Below, piece by piece: positions 12,101 through 23,656 of a stretch of DNA of 64,000 bases. This stretch comes from Plantago major (Eukaryota; Streptophyta; Magnoliopsida; Lamiales; Plantaginaceae), in assembly GCA_026545765.1 (NCBI GenBank), contig CM048839.1, forward strand, positions 89,294,414 to 89,358,413, in the 5' to 3' direction. Under the pieces are notes generated by a model. The model did not search any database. It saw only the letters and a program-made list of their open reading frames with translations, and had not been told where the DNA came from. Position 1 is the first letter of the stretch; every line of letters starts with the position of its first letter. The position numbers and the translations under genes were made by a program.

Positions 12101-13006
12101 CAGTAAAACCTCTATAAATTAATAATGTTGGGGCTGGAATATTTTATTAATTTAGTGAGATATTATTATATCGATAAATTAATAATTTATTAATTTACAG
12201 AAGTTTCACGTATGACCTTTAAATTTGCAAGTCCAATATACTAGTTACAATGTATATTAGTTAGAGATGAAAAATAAATTAGAAAAATAAGTTCCAATTA
12301 ACATTCTCGTATTGCAACAAGAGGTCATAGCAAATTTCTTTCGACACTGCGAAATTCGTTCGACGAATCAAACCGGCTCAAGTGATTTAAACTATGTAAA
12401 TTCTGGATAAGACATTCGTGAGCTTGACAACTTGATTATGGTATGCATTATTGGCACAAAATGGATGTGAATCACTTGCTAGATTATCCTAGTGTAAATA
12501 ATGAAAGTTACGAAGTTCAAAGCATTTAAAAATTTTTGGCGGATATCATTCAAAATCCAGTCGATGACGAAGCTGAGGATGATTCAATAGCTTCGGAACC
12601 GGTCACTCGAAAATAAGCATTGCAAGCGGTAACAACTCTTCACAACTTTTTGTTGCAATACGATAAGACAGTGCCCACTCTTTAGTGCAATGGGGAGATT
12701 TATAGATGAACTCAATATAGATTTGAAATTCAACAAGAAACAAGTGACTATAGATTCACTTTTTACTAAACAATCTTAAAATTTTGAAGTGTATCACACA
12801 CACGTGTGTGGAATTTTTTTAGTAATTATTAATTTATAGTTTCGTTGGGACCAATATATGTATACTGGGATTTTAAAAAACATATTATCTTATTGTTTTA
12901 TTAATTGGGGTTTAAATTTGTGCTGGTCCCAAGTTGGGACTGAACAAATTATTAATTTTATTGAAGTTATTAATTTATCTAGTATTAATTTATAGAGGTT
13001 TTACTA
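12101..13006. mobile_element. Emigrant/Lemi1-like (pogo, Tc1/mariner) element
   Basis: The left terminus is CAGTAAAACCTCTATAAATT; the right terminus is its inverse with the final base changed. TA duplications sit at 12099-12100 and 13007-13008. These ends are those of the Arabidopsis Emigrant / Medicago Lemi1 pogo-like family. At 906 bp it is longer than a typical Emigrant MITE. Around 12540-12665 it keeps a decayed coding scrap (PVDDEAEDDSIASEPVTRK, stop, ALQAVTTLHNFLLQYD) that resembles the C-terminus of a pogo-type transposase, so it looks like an internally deleted autonomous copy. Confidence 0.85.
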
Positions 13007-14190
13007 TAGTAGTTCCAGTGCACTAGATTCATAAATAAAATTGTTTGTTTTCTCTTCTGGAGAATAGGCGTTGCATCAAATAGGAAAACCCAGAACTTCA
13101 TCGAATTATGGGCTTCTCCTTCAAATCCAATCATATGCAGCAACTTGTAGTGTGATTTCAAGAAATGGATGCAAGTAGAACAGAACTATGATATGAATTC
13201 GTAACAACCAATGTACCGTCCAATTCAGTTTCTTTACACGGATTGTTTAGTATATCTATTTCATTGAAGATACAGTTGGATTAATAAAATATAGCCTACG
13301 TGTAATACATGTGACAAGAGGCAATAAAATAAGGGCGAAGACCTCGATTTCAAAGCTACTATTTAACTTAATGAAACGGAGTTTCGATTCTCTATATCCA
13401 ATTGTGTAGACTGTAGACGGAGGTAACATGGTTGGGTTCTTGATTCAAATGGAAAAAGGTTGCAATTTGCAATTATCCGAATACTAATTGATTGAGATCC
13501 GAATCCGACTCTTTAGGACGGCATAGACAATACCAATTGGTTGATTATTGGGTGATATGTTGGCTCCATTACTATCACATGTCATTTGCTTCACATTTTA
13601 TTTTCACTCGTGCACGTACTGATAAACTTTTCATTGGGTTATCCATTCTAAATTGATTTAGACCAAGCCTGTTAAACTCTGAAGTTCTTATGAATAAATT
13701 CGTGAAAATAAAATTGCACCTCGTTTGTATGAATAGCCCAGTCCATTTAACACTTTGAAATTTTGTCTCAAAATAAGTGTCACATATTCATTTTCAACCA
13801 TATATACTTTTATCTCCACTATTTTTATTATATATTTTAATCTTGGTACTTAAAATCAAATGTTTTATTTGTTCTGGGACGGAGGGAACAAGTTTTAAAT
13901 CAATGAATGGTACAAACCGGTCAAAAGTGTTGGTATCAATTAAACATTAAGACCATTTCCAATGGTGAACCCACCTATCTCTACCACATTATTATTTCAC
14001 ACCTCACACCCTCTTTAACCTTCTACTCCAATAGTTACACCTTCTTTTACCTTTTCTTTTCTCATTTCTTTCAAACTTCACTTTTCATTTCCTCTTCCTT
14101 TCCTTTTTAGGTTATGTTCTCTTCGTCTGAACTGAACTGGACTGAATTTATTCGTAGTATAAAAAACAACTAAGAAGAACTGAACTGAAA
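13007..14190. other. Intergenic, with old MITE and SINE-like scraps
   Basis: No gene is seen. About 13330-13470 contains GTTTCGATTCTC (like a tRNA B box) followed by GTAGACGGAGGTAACATGGTTGGGTTCTTGATT (in part), which is also found near 38.18 kb. About 13755-13888 looks like a decayed Stowaway-type MITE that ends GGGACGGAGGGAACA. Confidence 0.4.
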
Positions 14191-14193
14191 TTA

Positions 14194-15472
14194 GGGCCAG
14201 TTTGGTTTGACGCGAAGTGGTGCTATTTAATGGTTGACCGCATGTCAACTGGTATTTGGTAAGGTGCGTTTCGGCCCAAATGCGTTTGGAAAAGCCCGTG
14301 CACATTTGCTCGAAACACACTCCGAGTAGCGTTTTCAAATACATGAGAACCCTGGTGTGTTTGAGAAGTGCGTTTCAAATGCATTTCTTAGATTTAGTAA
14401 ATGGACTATTATACCTCCGATTTTTAAAACCTAGGTACCCCATATATAAACCCAAATGTGCATAGAAATTAATTAATCAATTAATTAATTTTATGTGTAA
14501 AAATTAATCCTGCATACACGTGGTAATCTAGATTAATTATTAAGCATGCAAATTCAATGTAGTCCTATTTAGTAATGAATGTTTGGTATATGTACTAATA
14601 AAAAATGTATAGTACTAATGAGTAATGATTGTTTGGCATATAATAAAAAATAATTTAAGGAAAAGGTTTAGTTGATTAATGATAACTGAATTAAAAGTAA
14701 GTTATATAAAATAATGTTTGGGATAGTTAAAATATTATAGAGTTTATAGGATTGTTATATAGGATGTGTAAGAAAGAAGTGATGTGTATAGGGATGAAGT
14801 GATAGGTTTGGTTTTATTGATGTTATTTAATTGATTGTAATATTGTTTGATTGACTCAAATTTATTAAAATGATTGAAACAGTAAAGACAGATAAATAGT
14901 AGGATAGAAAAGGAAGTATGATTGTTTTTATGGATAAAAATTGAGTTAAAATGTTTGTAATTTAACTTCATGGTAAACACCTCTAAATTTTTTTAACTTA
15001 GTTAAGCAACTTCAGTTGCATAACAAACAGTCTCCTAGATTAAATTCGGACAAATATGGTTTTCATCATGTGAATATAGGCGGTTGATAATCATGGATAA
15101 TGGTGATGCTTTTTTACTTAAATGTTGTGTTAATTCTCTGTTTTATATTTCAATTTGTTTATTTAATTTGAATGCACTTCTATGTCATACTATAGTATAA
15201 ACAACCAATCACACAACGTAAATTGAGGTGCATTTTGGTACTATTTAAAAGAAAAGTGAGTCCCATCAAACAAAATGCATCTAAACCAAACATCAAAACT
15301 GCTTTCGTAAGTGCATTTCGAAGCTCCGAAATGCACCTAAAACACATGTCGCAAAAGTCGTACCAAACATCAATTTTCATGGTCAAACTGCGTTTCAAAC
15401 CTCTCAAATGCATATGGGCCTGAGAAGTGCTATTTGACCAATCTCAAATGTACATTCAAACCAAACACACCC
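14194..15472. mobile_element. PIF/Harbinger-like non-autonomous element
   Basis: The ends are GGGCCAGTTTGGTTTGA and, inverted, GGGTGTGTTTGGTTTGA, with TTA flanking both sides (14191-14193 and 15473-15475). A 3-bp TWA duplication and GGG...TTTGGTT ends fit PIF/Harbinger/Tourist elements. Inside are subterminal repeats of GTGCGTTTC / AAATGCATTT type on both sides and an A+T-rich middle (about 14550-15040) that may be a further insertion. No transposase is seen. Confidence 0.75.
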
Positions 15473-15526
15473 TTAATGAGTTTTCAGATGAAGAGGACAA
15501 AGTCTTATTTGCAAACTTCATTCTAA

Positions 15527-15594
15527 TTAATTATAATAACATCACATTAAATTTTCAAATTTACGATACTTCAAAATGAGAAAGTCTAGAAAAA
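15527..15594. repeat. 68-bp direct repeat, left copy
   Basis: It is base-for-base identical to 28221-28288, starting TTAATTATAATAACATCAC and ending AGTCTAGAAAAA. The preceding base is A. The right copy begins exactly at the 3' terminus of the Helitron. Confidence 0.95.
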
Positions 15595-15883
15595 CTTCAA
15601 TCATAAGGCTATAGAAGAAGTGTGTGGGAGCAAATTTTCTTAACAAAGAGAACAGAGTACTGCGCAAAACTCTTCAGTTACAATTTTCGAACACATAAAC
15701 AGAGAGGCTAAAATTAGAGACTATTATTGCAGCTAGATGCAAATATGCCTAACCAATGAGGCAATGACTAACAACAATAGATCAAAACAATTACCCCAAT
15801 AGGCAAATACTAAATTGCAAAGTAGTTAACCTAGCAAAAATTTTAAAGGAACATATAATAATGCAAAGGTGTTATGTGATGAG

Positions 15884-16092
15884 CCTGTTCCGTGCCAAAT
15901 CCTCAGCCACTCCTGCTTGCCTTCGTGCCATTCCTGTGCCACTCCTGTGACATTGTGCCATTATTGTGCCAGCCCTGTGCCACTGGGCCTATTTGGTGCC
16001 ATTCCTGTGCCACTGTGCCGTTCCCTTGCCAGTGATACATGCCATCGTGCCATCCTTGTGCCACTCTCAATGCTCCTGTGCCATTCTTGCAC
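15884..16092 (+). repeat. GTGCCA(T/C)TCCT minisatellite-like array
   Basis: About 20 degenerate copies of a 10-12-bp unit (GTGCCATTCCT / GTGCCACTCCT / GTGCCAGCCCT) are packed into about 200 bp. The open frames through it are a by-product of the repeat. Its C/G composition stands out against the A+T-rich surroundings. Confidence 0.85.
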
Positions 16093-16699
16093 ATACTCCA
16101 CACATAATCCATGTACTTATGGAGACACTCCCAATAATCGTTCAACAACAAAAATTTAATGTAACAATTTAAAAACTCAACAATATGTAATTTGAAAAAA
16201 TCAAAAACTAAAAGTGACAATGACAACTACATGATTTATGCATATAAACAATTGAAACTAAGAGTAAGAGACCCGGTCAACATTCCAGATTGTTAAGTTT
16301 ACCACTTGATATGAAATAAAAATTTTGAAGCGTGTTGCGCAACATTCTTACATATTCATTGTATGAATGAAAAAGTGTTAAAGCTTACATTTTATATTCT
16401 TCTAATATGACCACACTTCAAATTTTTTCAGTTCTTATTTTGGTATCGATATTAACCTACTACACGCCATCTAGATATAGTTGAATTTTAATAATAAATA
16501 GAAAGGGGGTGTTAAAATAACTTAATCAAGAAAATAAGGTAATTCAATTTAGGTGAAAAACGGTGATAATGTTGTCGATCCGTAGTCCTTCTTCATTCAA
16601 TATTATATCATTGATTGTTTATTTATTTAACTATAGAAAATGTAAAAATAGCGTTCTACGATTGAAAACATGTTAATTAGTAAATGGCACATGTTTTTT

Positions 16700-17395
16700 T
16701 CTACAACTCTAACATGCAAGAGGTTCGATCACGGGTGAGCCCATATAATATAATTAGATTATTCAAAAATAAAAAATGTTTTTCCTTTTTTTAAAAAAAA
16801 TTATCCCTCAAACGAAACTAAAATAAAATACAAAATTATACACAAACAATAAGGTTGTTCCAAACAAACCCCGCGGTTGTATATGTTCACCCCACAACAC
16901 ACAAAAAAAAAAAAAATTATACAAACTTAATTTAACATATTACGGTTGTTTTTTTCCAACCCGCCGGTTCCCAACAATCCCGCGGTGGTATGCGTCACAC
17001 CACTAAAAACACAAAAATTATTATTTTACAAACATAATTTCACATGCATGGTACGGGTATATATGTGTTTTTTTTTTTTTAAACTTTTACATGCAAGAGG
17101 TTCGATCACGGGTGAGCTCATATAATATAAGTAGCTTATTCAAAAAAAAAAACCTCCCTCAAACGAAACCAAAATAAAATACAAAAATATACACAATCAA
17201 TAAGGTTGTTCCAAATAAACCCCGCGGTGGTATGTGGTCACCCCATAACACAAAAAGAAAAAAAAGAATAGTATACAAACTTAATTTCACATATTACGGT
17301 TTTTTTTTCCAACCCACAAGTTCCCAACAACCCAGCGCGGTGGTAAGCGTCAGACAATAAAGACAAAAAAATTATTATTTTACAAACCATACAGA
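16700..17395. repeat. Tandem duplication, two units of about 380 bp
   Basis: Unit 1 starts near 16709 and unit 2 near 17089, each with ACATGCAAGAGGTTCGATCA. They then share CCCTCAAACGAAAC, ATAAGGTTGTTCCAAA, CCCCGCGGT, CATATTACGGTT, CAACCC and TTATTATTTTACAAAC in the same order with small indels. GGTTCGATCACGGG resembles a tRNA B box, so a SINE or tRNA-like origin is possible but unproven. It is non-coding. Confidence 0.85.
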
Positions 17396-19057
17396 TTTCC
17401 ACCGGCACTACTATGGAAAAGTATAACTGCCCGGTGGAAATTTGGTTGGCTTGGCACAAAAGGCCAACTTGACAATTTTTCTACTTACCATTTTACCTGT
17501 ACGCGAAAATCAATTGACCGAAATACATTCTCCATATACACTACGATTATGCAGAACAAAACAAATCTCCAGAAAAATATTCTCCATATATATACTCCAA
17601 TACAGAATCTTAATTATTGACTCCACAAAAAGGAAAAGATCAAACAAAGATAACTTCAATATTTAGATTGCCAAACTTAAGACTGCAACTTTGATGTATA
17701 AATTCAACCACATACCAAAATTCTTAAATTATCTCAAAAACGGTTCAGCAACTAAGCAGAGGTAATGTTTTCATGGCAATTAATTCTTGGCAATCCTTTT
17801 CAACATGTGTTCATCATTTAACTATAGTTATACATCTATTGTCAATCCAGGATAGAACTGGAGGAACGTGTATTCTTCAAAAAAAGTGAAGAGTAGAAAA
17901 TTCAACTCATCGATAAGGTATGAAACAATAATCATCTTACATTCATGTTCAGTGTTTGTTTTCACGGTCGCCCGTCTGATATAAAATCCACAAATTCATA
18001 TGCTGGAATTGAGATTGTCACACATTAAATTTCCAGTTAATTGTGTTATGTTTATGATGTCCGTGTTTATGCTGTCTATGTTTAAAATCTGTTTTAAGCC
18101 ACTAATTCAAATGTAACATTTCACGAATTAGCGAACCTAATAGACGGTCTACTTTAGCCATGGGAATCTATGGATTATCTCAAAATCTGAATATCACCGT
18201 ATCAAAATACAAACGCCACAAAATCGATACAAGAAACAGAAAAAGTCATAGTAAAAGCCATATTAAAATCGATACAAGAAACAGAAAAAGCAGACGTAAA
18301 AGATAGCCTTGAACTCAAAATTTGTTTCAAAGATAAAATCGATTAAGCTCAAATAGGAATCACCATAGCTTTAAATCTGGAGAAAATAAACAGATCATGA
18401 AAACAGAATGAAACTTTTATCAAACTCAATTGGATTCGAAAGAAGAAACCTAATAATTGGGGAAAAGAAACGAATTAGGCTCAAATAATAAAAATCATAC
18501 CTTCCAAGTAAGAATCTCCTCCTCAATCGATCCCCTAGAACAAAACTCAGACAGCGATGCCGAAAAATCTTATCAGCTCTGAATCTCCTCCTCACGCGAA
18601 TCTGGAACGACGAAGCAACAGCTTGGAATCATAAATCAAATTTCGAAGTTGGTGAAGAAGGAGAAGATATCGATTGGCAGTTATTTGGAGAAGCAATGGG
18701 GAAATTCCGTAGAATAGAAGAAGGGGAAGATATTGGGAGATGAGGTGTGAATAATGGCTTCTCCTCGGTTCAATACAGAGGAAAGAGATAAAGCTTTCCT
18801 CTTTAATTTGTTTGATGTGCTTTGTCAAATATCTTTAATTCGACTATTCTATCCCGTGTAAACCTTTTTATGATCGATTCTTCAACGGCTAAGTTTTCTT
18901 TATTTACTCATAATCTATTTATTCTTATCATAATTCGTTACCAAGACGCTACGTTATTAATTATTTTTTATTCTAGATTCTCTAAGTATTGGTTCAACAT
19001 TAATATAATATAGATTCGTCATAATTTCTATATTATTATTTAACGCAAATTTAGGAG
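17396..19057. other. Intergenic, with a possible minus-strand leader exon
   Basis: At 17396-17440 TTTCCACCGG and CCGGTGGAAA form a short hairpin. On the minus strand 18790-18503 is relatively G+C-rich, purine-rich and free of A+T runs, and ends CTTGGAAG/GTATGATT, a good splice donor. It could be the 5' leader exon of a minus-strand transcript, but no downstream coding exon is recognised. Otherwise nothing is seen. Confidence 0.3.
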
Positions 19058-19969
19058 ATGGGCCAACTACAACGCTTTTGGAATGAATGCGGTGATGACA
19101 TGCAAATGAAACTTATGTATCACATCGCACTCAAAGGACGTGCTCAAGCACGCAGCGTATTGATGTGGTTAGTGACATCACCATTAATAACATAGTTTCG
19201 TTGCTTTAGTACTAAAGTAATATGTTTTTTTAAACTCATTATTAAATCCATTAATGAATCAGCAACACGAAGTTTAGCAAAATTACGACTTTTGAATCTG
19301 ACTTCTTCAAACGTGTGAATTTGGACGAAACTCCTACCGATCCTTGGGAACGAGCCACTTCTCGAGAACAACTATTCATAGCGAAATGCACACTTGCTGG
19401 CAATCCCGAGATGTATTATCGGATGTTGATGGTAATCTTCTTATATACTTTTTGGCCCATTTTATTATATCTTTATTTTTTACAATATTATTATTTTAGT
19501 TATTTAAGCAAATTAATTTTATACGTAGGATAATTTCTTTGAGCATAAGCGTTTTGACACAATTGAAGAATACTTGCGTAAAATGGTCGAAGGGAAACAC
19601 CCGGACTCGATGTATGCATGTATCTTATTCCGACTTATGTCTCATGAAGTTGAATATAGAAATGAGGGAATTCGTTTGCTTAAGAAGGTGAAGGAAACAC
19701 GTGAAGGAAAATCATATCTTAAGTGGTGTAGACACAATTTGGGAGAGAGGATTGATAAAAAAGTCGTTCCCTATGTTGGATTGATCAATGAATTCCATGA
19801 AATTCCTCCATACTGTAAGAAACACTATATGACGTTCAAATATCAAGTGTATGGGTACAATGGCCATGAGCATGAGATAACATGTATTGAGTGCTTTGCA
19901 GACCTCGAAGTTTGGTGTTTCTCAAGTACCATAGGCCTCACATATGCAAATTGGCGTGGTCTCGATTAG
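19058..19969 (+). CDS. F-box/At2g35280-like protein, three exons, intact
   Basis: Exons 19058-19167, 19263-19431 and 19529-19969 have GT-AG junctions and keep one frame, giving 239 residues. The N-terminal part (HIALKGRAQARSVLMCNTKF, then FFKRVNLDETP) resembles the weak F-box and linker of the At2g35280-like family. The middle (FIAKCTLAGNPEMYYRMLM, then FDTIEEYLRKMVEGKHPDSM, then EGIRLLKKVKE) matches that family's C-x-x-AGNPEALYR and Sel1-like helical repeats. The C-terminus has paired Cys/His (PPYCKKH, CIECF) of unknown role. F-box proteins recruit substrates to SCF ubiquitin ligases; whether this divergent one does is unknown. An AG/GAG junction lies just before the ATG, so an upstream exon is possible. 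It sits about 0.6 kb before the Helitron coding region and may be captured cargo. Confidence 0.65.
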
Positions 19970-20586
19970 TTTTTACCATTCAATGGCCCGTCGATTTGAT
20001 AGCAGTTATTGATTTTTGTTTTATTTTATATCGTTTGTTTAATGACGATTATGATTTTAATTTTTTAAACAACATTTTGGCATTGTTGTCATTGTTATAC
20101 TCCCTACATTGTGTTTTATTTTGGCCGTTAAATTATTGATGCTTAATATCTATATTGTGATTATCTTATATTAACTCTTTCATTAGCTTATCATAGTCAA
20201 TACTTTGCTTAATGATTAAAATCATGGGGGAAGACCTACACTTAACACGTACAATAATAACAATTAAGTATTGAGATCATCAGAATATAACGATTATTAA
20301 ACATACAAATATATTTGTAGTAGCCCAATACTCGACCAACATTTTTACTATAGTACTTCATTGTTGTTCATGCACTGAAGTTAATACTCAATTTACTTTT
20401 CATGATCATTGCCTTGAAATATTTTATATCTCTTATTCCTATTTGATTCCAAACAACACGTAAACCCTGAGTTTTAGGTAGTGCTCAATTGTGGCTTTTT
20501 GAAAGTGATGTGTAATTATAACGTACCCATTTATTTGGCGTGCAGATATACTTCTTACTGCGAATACGTTCAAATATAATACTATC
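19970..20586 (+). other. Sequence between the F-box-like gene and Helitron ORF
   Basis: A+T-rich with no recognisable coding content. It would hold the 3' end of the F-box-like transcript and the promoter or leader of the Helitron gene. A possible acceptor (CGTGCAG) lies near 20545. No Helitron 5' terminus is recognised here. Confidence 0.35.
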
Positions 20587-22850
20587 GATGGATAAAAAAC
20601 CGTATAAACCGAAGAAGCGTTTACGATGTCAAGATCAAACTCCACCAGATGTAAGCGTTATGCTTGACAATGAAAGGTCCCCTTTATCCAATATTACAAA
20701 TGGTGAGATCTTATCTCCTTTCCAATTTATTGCTTAAAAAGACTTATTACATTAAATATGAGTTGATGTCAATAAAATTAAGTTCAAATAATTGCTATTA
20801 TTTGATTTGGTTAAACTAATCTTAGTTTTCATATCCATGTGTATTAGTTGGTCATCCTGAAGGTAGTCAATTTACACAACCGTCATATCATCCGAGCCCT
20901 ACTCCAGGCGGTAAATTATTTAAATTTGTTTTCTTCGTTAATTTGTTATCGAGTTATGTTATTGAATTTCAAAGGTAAATGTTACATGAAGTATGTTTAT
21001 TTCAATAGGTTACACGTGGAGTGCTGGCCCGATATTTGGTCCAATTCCAAATCCAGGTTCAACGCCAATTGATATGATTAATCAGACACCTTTTACACCA
21101 ATGAACAATATTACCTATGGTGTGTAATAGTACATAAGTATTTATTTTACGTTTAACTATCACATTAATTACATGTCGATTTTTTTTTTGTTATGTAATG
21201 TAATTTTATTGCAATTTTATAATAGGTGGACGGCATGCTGGGTCACCTTATTTGGGTCCATCTAACCCTGTTTCCTACTCTTCATCTGGTGAGAAATATT
21301 GATTACCATATTATAGTCGAATAGTACAATTTTACATTATTTTTTTATATAAGCGATCTTGGTTGAACGTACCGAGTATTTTAACGTTTTCAAATCATTT
21401 TCTAGGTATCCCTCTTATACCTTTGGCATGTCTTAGACAACGTAAGAATTATAATCTCTTTATTTTATAAAACTTACATTAGTGTGTACTATTAAATATG
21501 CATCATATGGTTATAGACAACCTTACATATCGTATACAGGGAAGAATGCACTCTCATCACAGTAATCTTATAATTTTGCAGTCGTTGGCCCTGTTACAAA
21601 TCATACAATGTCATCGGTTCAGTTTACTAATGGATCCAATAGAGGTGTGGTATAGCTTCAATTATTACCTTACACATTTTATGAGTTTAGTATCTCATGT
21701 AGAAATTTTAAGTTTCAATATTTTACACAAGTAGCTCCATTGACACCCAATAACGCCGCACAATATCAAAGTATATCAACCGCATCCCTCATATGTGATT
21801 CAAAGGGTGTTGGTGCATCATGCAAGAGAGCTAAGAAGTCATCCACAAAAGGCAATACTAAAAACGGCAACGGAGGTTAGCTTTTACAAATTTATATTTT
21901 TATCCAAACAAAATGTTGCTATACCTGATCAGTCCATGTAATTCACAGGACAATCAAAGGAAAACACTACACCTTTGATTCAAGACACATTCAAAAACCC
22001 GTTGATATTGCCTAAACCAAGTAACAACACCCCTAAATCAAACATTACCAATAATTTCACAATACCCCCAGTGTTTTCCAATAATACTCCTCCAACCACC
22101 AAGTTACGTGCCAACGCATATTCTCAAACGCAAGATGTACGAGGATGCAGGCAAAACAAAGTTCATAATAGATCAGGGCTATTACAAGCTTTGTCAGTGA
22201 ATTTGGAACATTCTCATTTTGGCTTTTCATCTCCACAAGGTAATGCAACAACAAAACTTTGGTTATATAATGTTATTTACAAAATATATTAAAACTATTG
22301 ATAAAATTCTATTAATAGGATTAATAATGCTCCTCATTTTATATATGCCAAACATTTAGCTGCCAAAGGAAAAGAAAACGTCCCTCCAACAGATAGTTTG
22401 ATACTTGATGATGAGGTGATCCAAAGACGCGCAGCTATAAAAAATGGGAAGAGGCCTGCTCTTACATTGGAATCATCTAGGAAGAAGTCTGTGACGCAAG
22501 GTAACGTTTTGATATTCAAAGTTTATAGTAATTTAAAAATCATAAATAACAATCACATACATACGTATGTATATCATTTAATTAATCCGTGTCACTATTT
22601 TATGTAATTGTGTATATTAACACAATTTTTAAAAGATATGAGTCCAAGAGAAGGGTCATTCATGTCTGATGCAAGAAAATCAGTTGTTTCGGAAACGAGC
22701 AAGGCAAACTTAGATGAAGGAGAAACCAAGAAATGCCCGACGAAAAAACTAGCCAAGAAGTCAAGGGTGGATAAATTGGTTATGGTTTCAACCGACAATG
22801 AGGGTAATAATAATAATATTCTATTTGAACCAAATGTTTATTAATATCTA
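20587..22850 (+). pseudogene. Helitron RepHel, N-terminal small exons
   Basis: The product starts MDKKPYKPKKRLRCQDQTPP, the basic N-terminus seen in plant Helitron proteins and also found, diverged, at 31131 in the second copy. Several short P/T/N/S/Q-rich open segments follow, separated by A+T-rich intron-like gaps with GT and AG borders (for example around 21034-21127, 21227-21291, 21734-21875, 21950-22241 and 22636-22802). Lysine-rich tracts occur near 21815-21865 and 22715-22760. Splice choices are inferred, and not every piece need be used. Confidence 0.55.
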
Positions 22851-22903
22851 AATATATGAAATTGTATGTATATAGTAATTCAAATTGATTTTTTAAATTT
22901 TCA

Positions 22904-23503
22904 GTGACTAATACAACGAGAAAAGACAAGAAAGAGTCAGCTAGAGAAAAGAGGAAGTATATTATCAATGGGATTGGACCAACTCCTTCAGGTAACAACA
23001 AGTTGTCTATACTTAAATGTTCATTTTCATTACATAGATTCAATTTAATAACTATCAAAATACACAGCATATTGGGATGCTGGTGATGCAACATATAAAT
23101 GTGAACATTGTGGTGCATTGTTTTGGTTTGATGAGAGAAGACCAAAACAAGAGAAGAAGCATCCTCAATTCTCCTTATGCTGCATGAGAGGTCAGGTTCT
23201 CCTTCCCATACTCGGACAACCTCCGAAATTGTTGAATGATCTGTTGGAGAATAAACATGCTAAGAGTAGGAACTTCATTGATAACATTCGTGCATACAAT
23301 AGCATGTTCGCATTCACTTCAATGGGTGGAAAATTAGACAAGGAGGTCAATAAGGGAAAAGGTCCTTACTGTTTTAAGATGGGTGGCCAAAATGTTCACA
23401 AAATTGGCTCATTGATGCCGGATGAAGGGAAAACTCCAAAATTCGCCCAACTTTACATATACGACACTGAACACGAAATTGACAACAAACTCAATGCTCT
23501 AAG
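22904..23503 (+). pseudogene. Helitron RepHel, zinc-finger exons
   Basis: A basic segment ends YIINGIGPTPS before an intron. The next exon carries YWDAGDATYKCEHCGALFWF, in which CEHC begins a zinc finger completed by the His/Cys of KKHPQFSLCCMRG. It continues LPILGQPPKLLNDLL, FIDNIRAYNSMFAFTSMGGK and PKFAQLYIYDTEHEIDN. This is the conserved DNA-binding N-terminal block of plant Helitron proteins. It ends at a donor (AG/GTGAGC) at about 23503. Confidence 0.8.
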
Positions 23504-23656
23504 GTGAGCCTCCTTAATTAACTACACTTAATTTTATGAATATTTTGAATAATTCTTTTAATAAAAAATATTCGTCATGCATTATCTAGCGTATATTATA
23601 ATCTATATACATATATATGCGATGATAGATAACTTATAAACTTATTATGGTAAAGC

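Noticed and set aside
15595-15640. Helitron 5' terminus at 15.6 kb
   Set aside because: A TC dinucleotide is present, but nothing resembling a conserved Helitron 5' sequence, and no second copy confirms the boundary. It is kept only as a hypothesis through the 68-bp repeat.
15869-16226. Open frames on both strands around 15.9-16.2 kb
   Set aside because: They run through the GTGCCA repeat, are low-complexity Cys/His/Pro-rich, and match no family. They are products of the repeat.
16709-16740. A tRNA gene at the GGTTCGATCA words (16.7 and 17.1 kb)
   Set aside because: No A box, anticodon stem or acceptor stem can be formed upstream. At most it is a SINE or tRNA-like remnant.
18395-18828. Minus-strand protein gene at 18.4-18.8 kb
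   Set aside because: The open frames are short, basic, and cross a likely splice donor; no homology is recognised. It is mentioned only as a possible leader exon.
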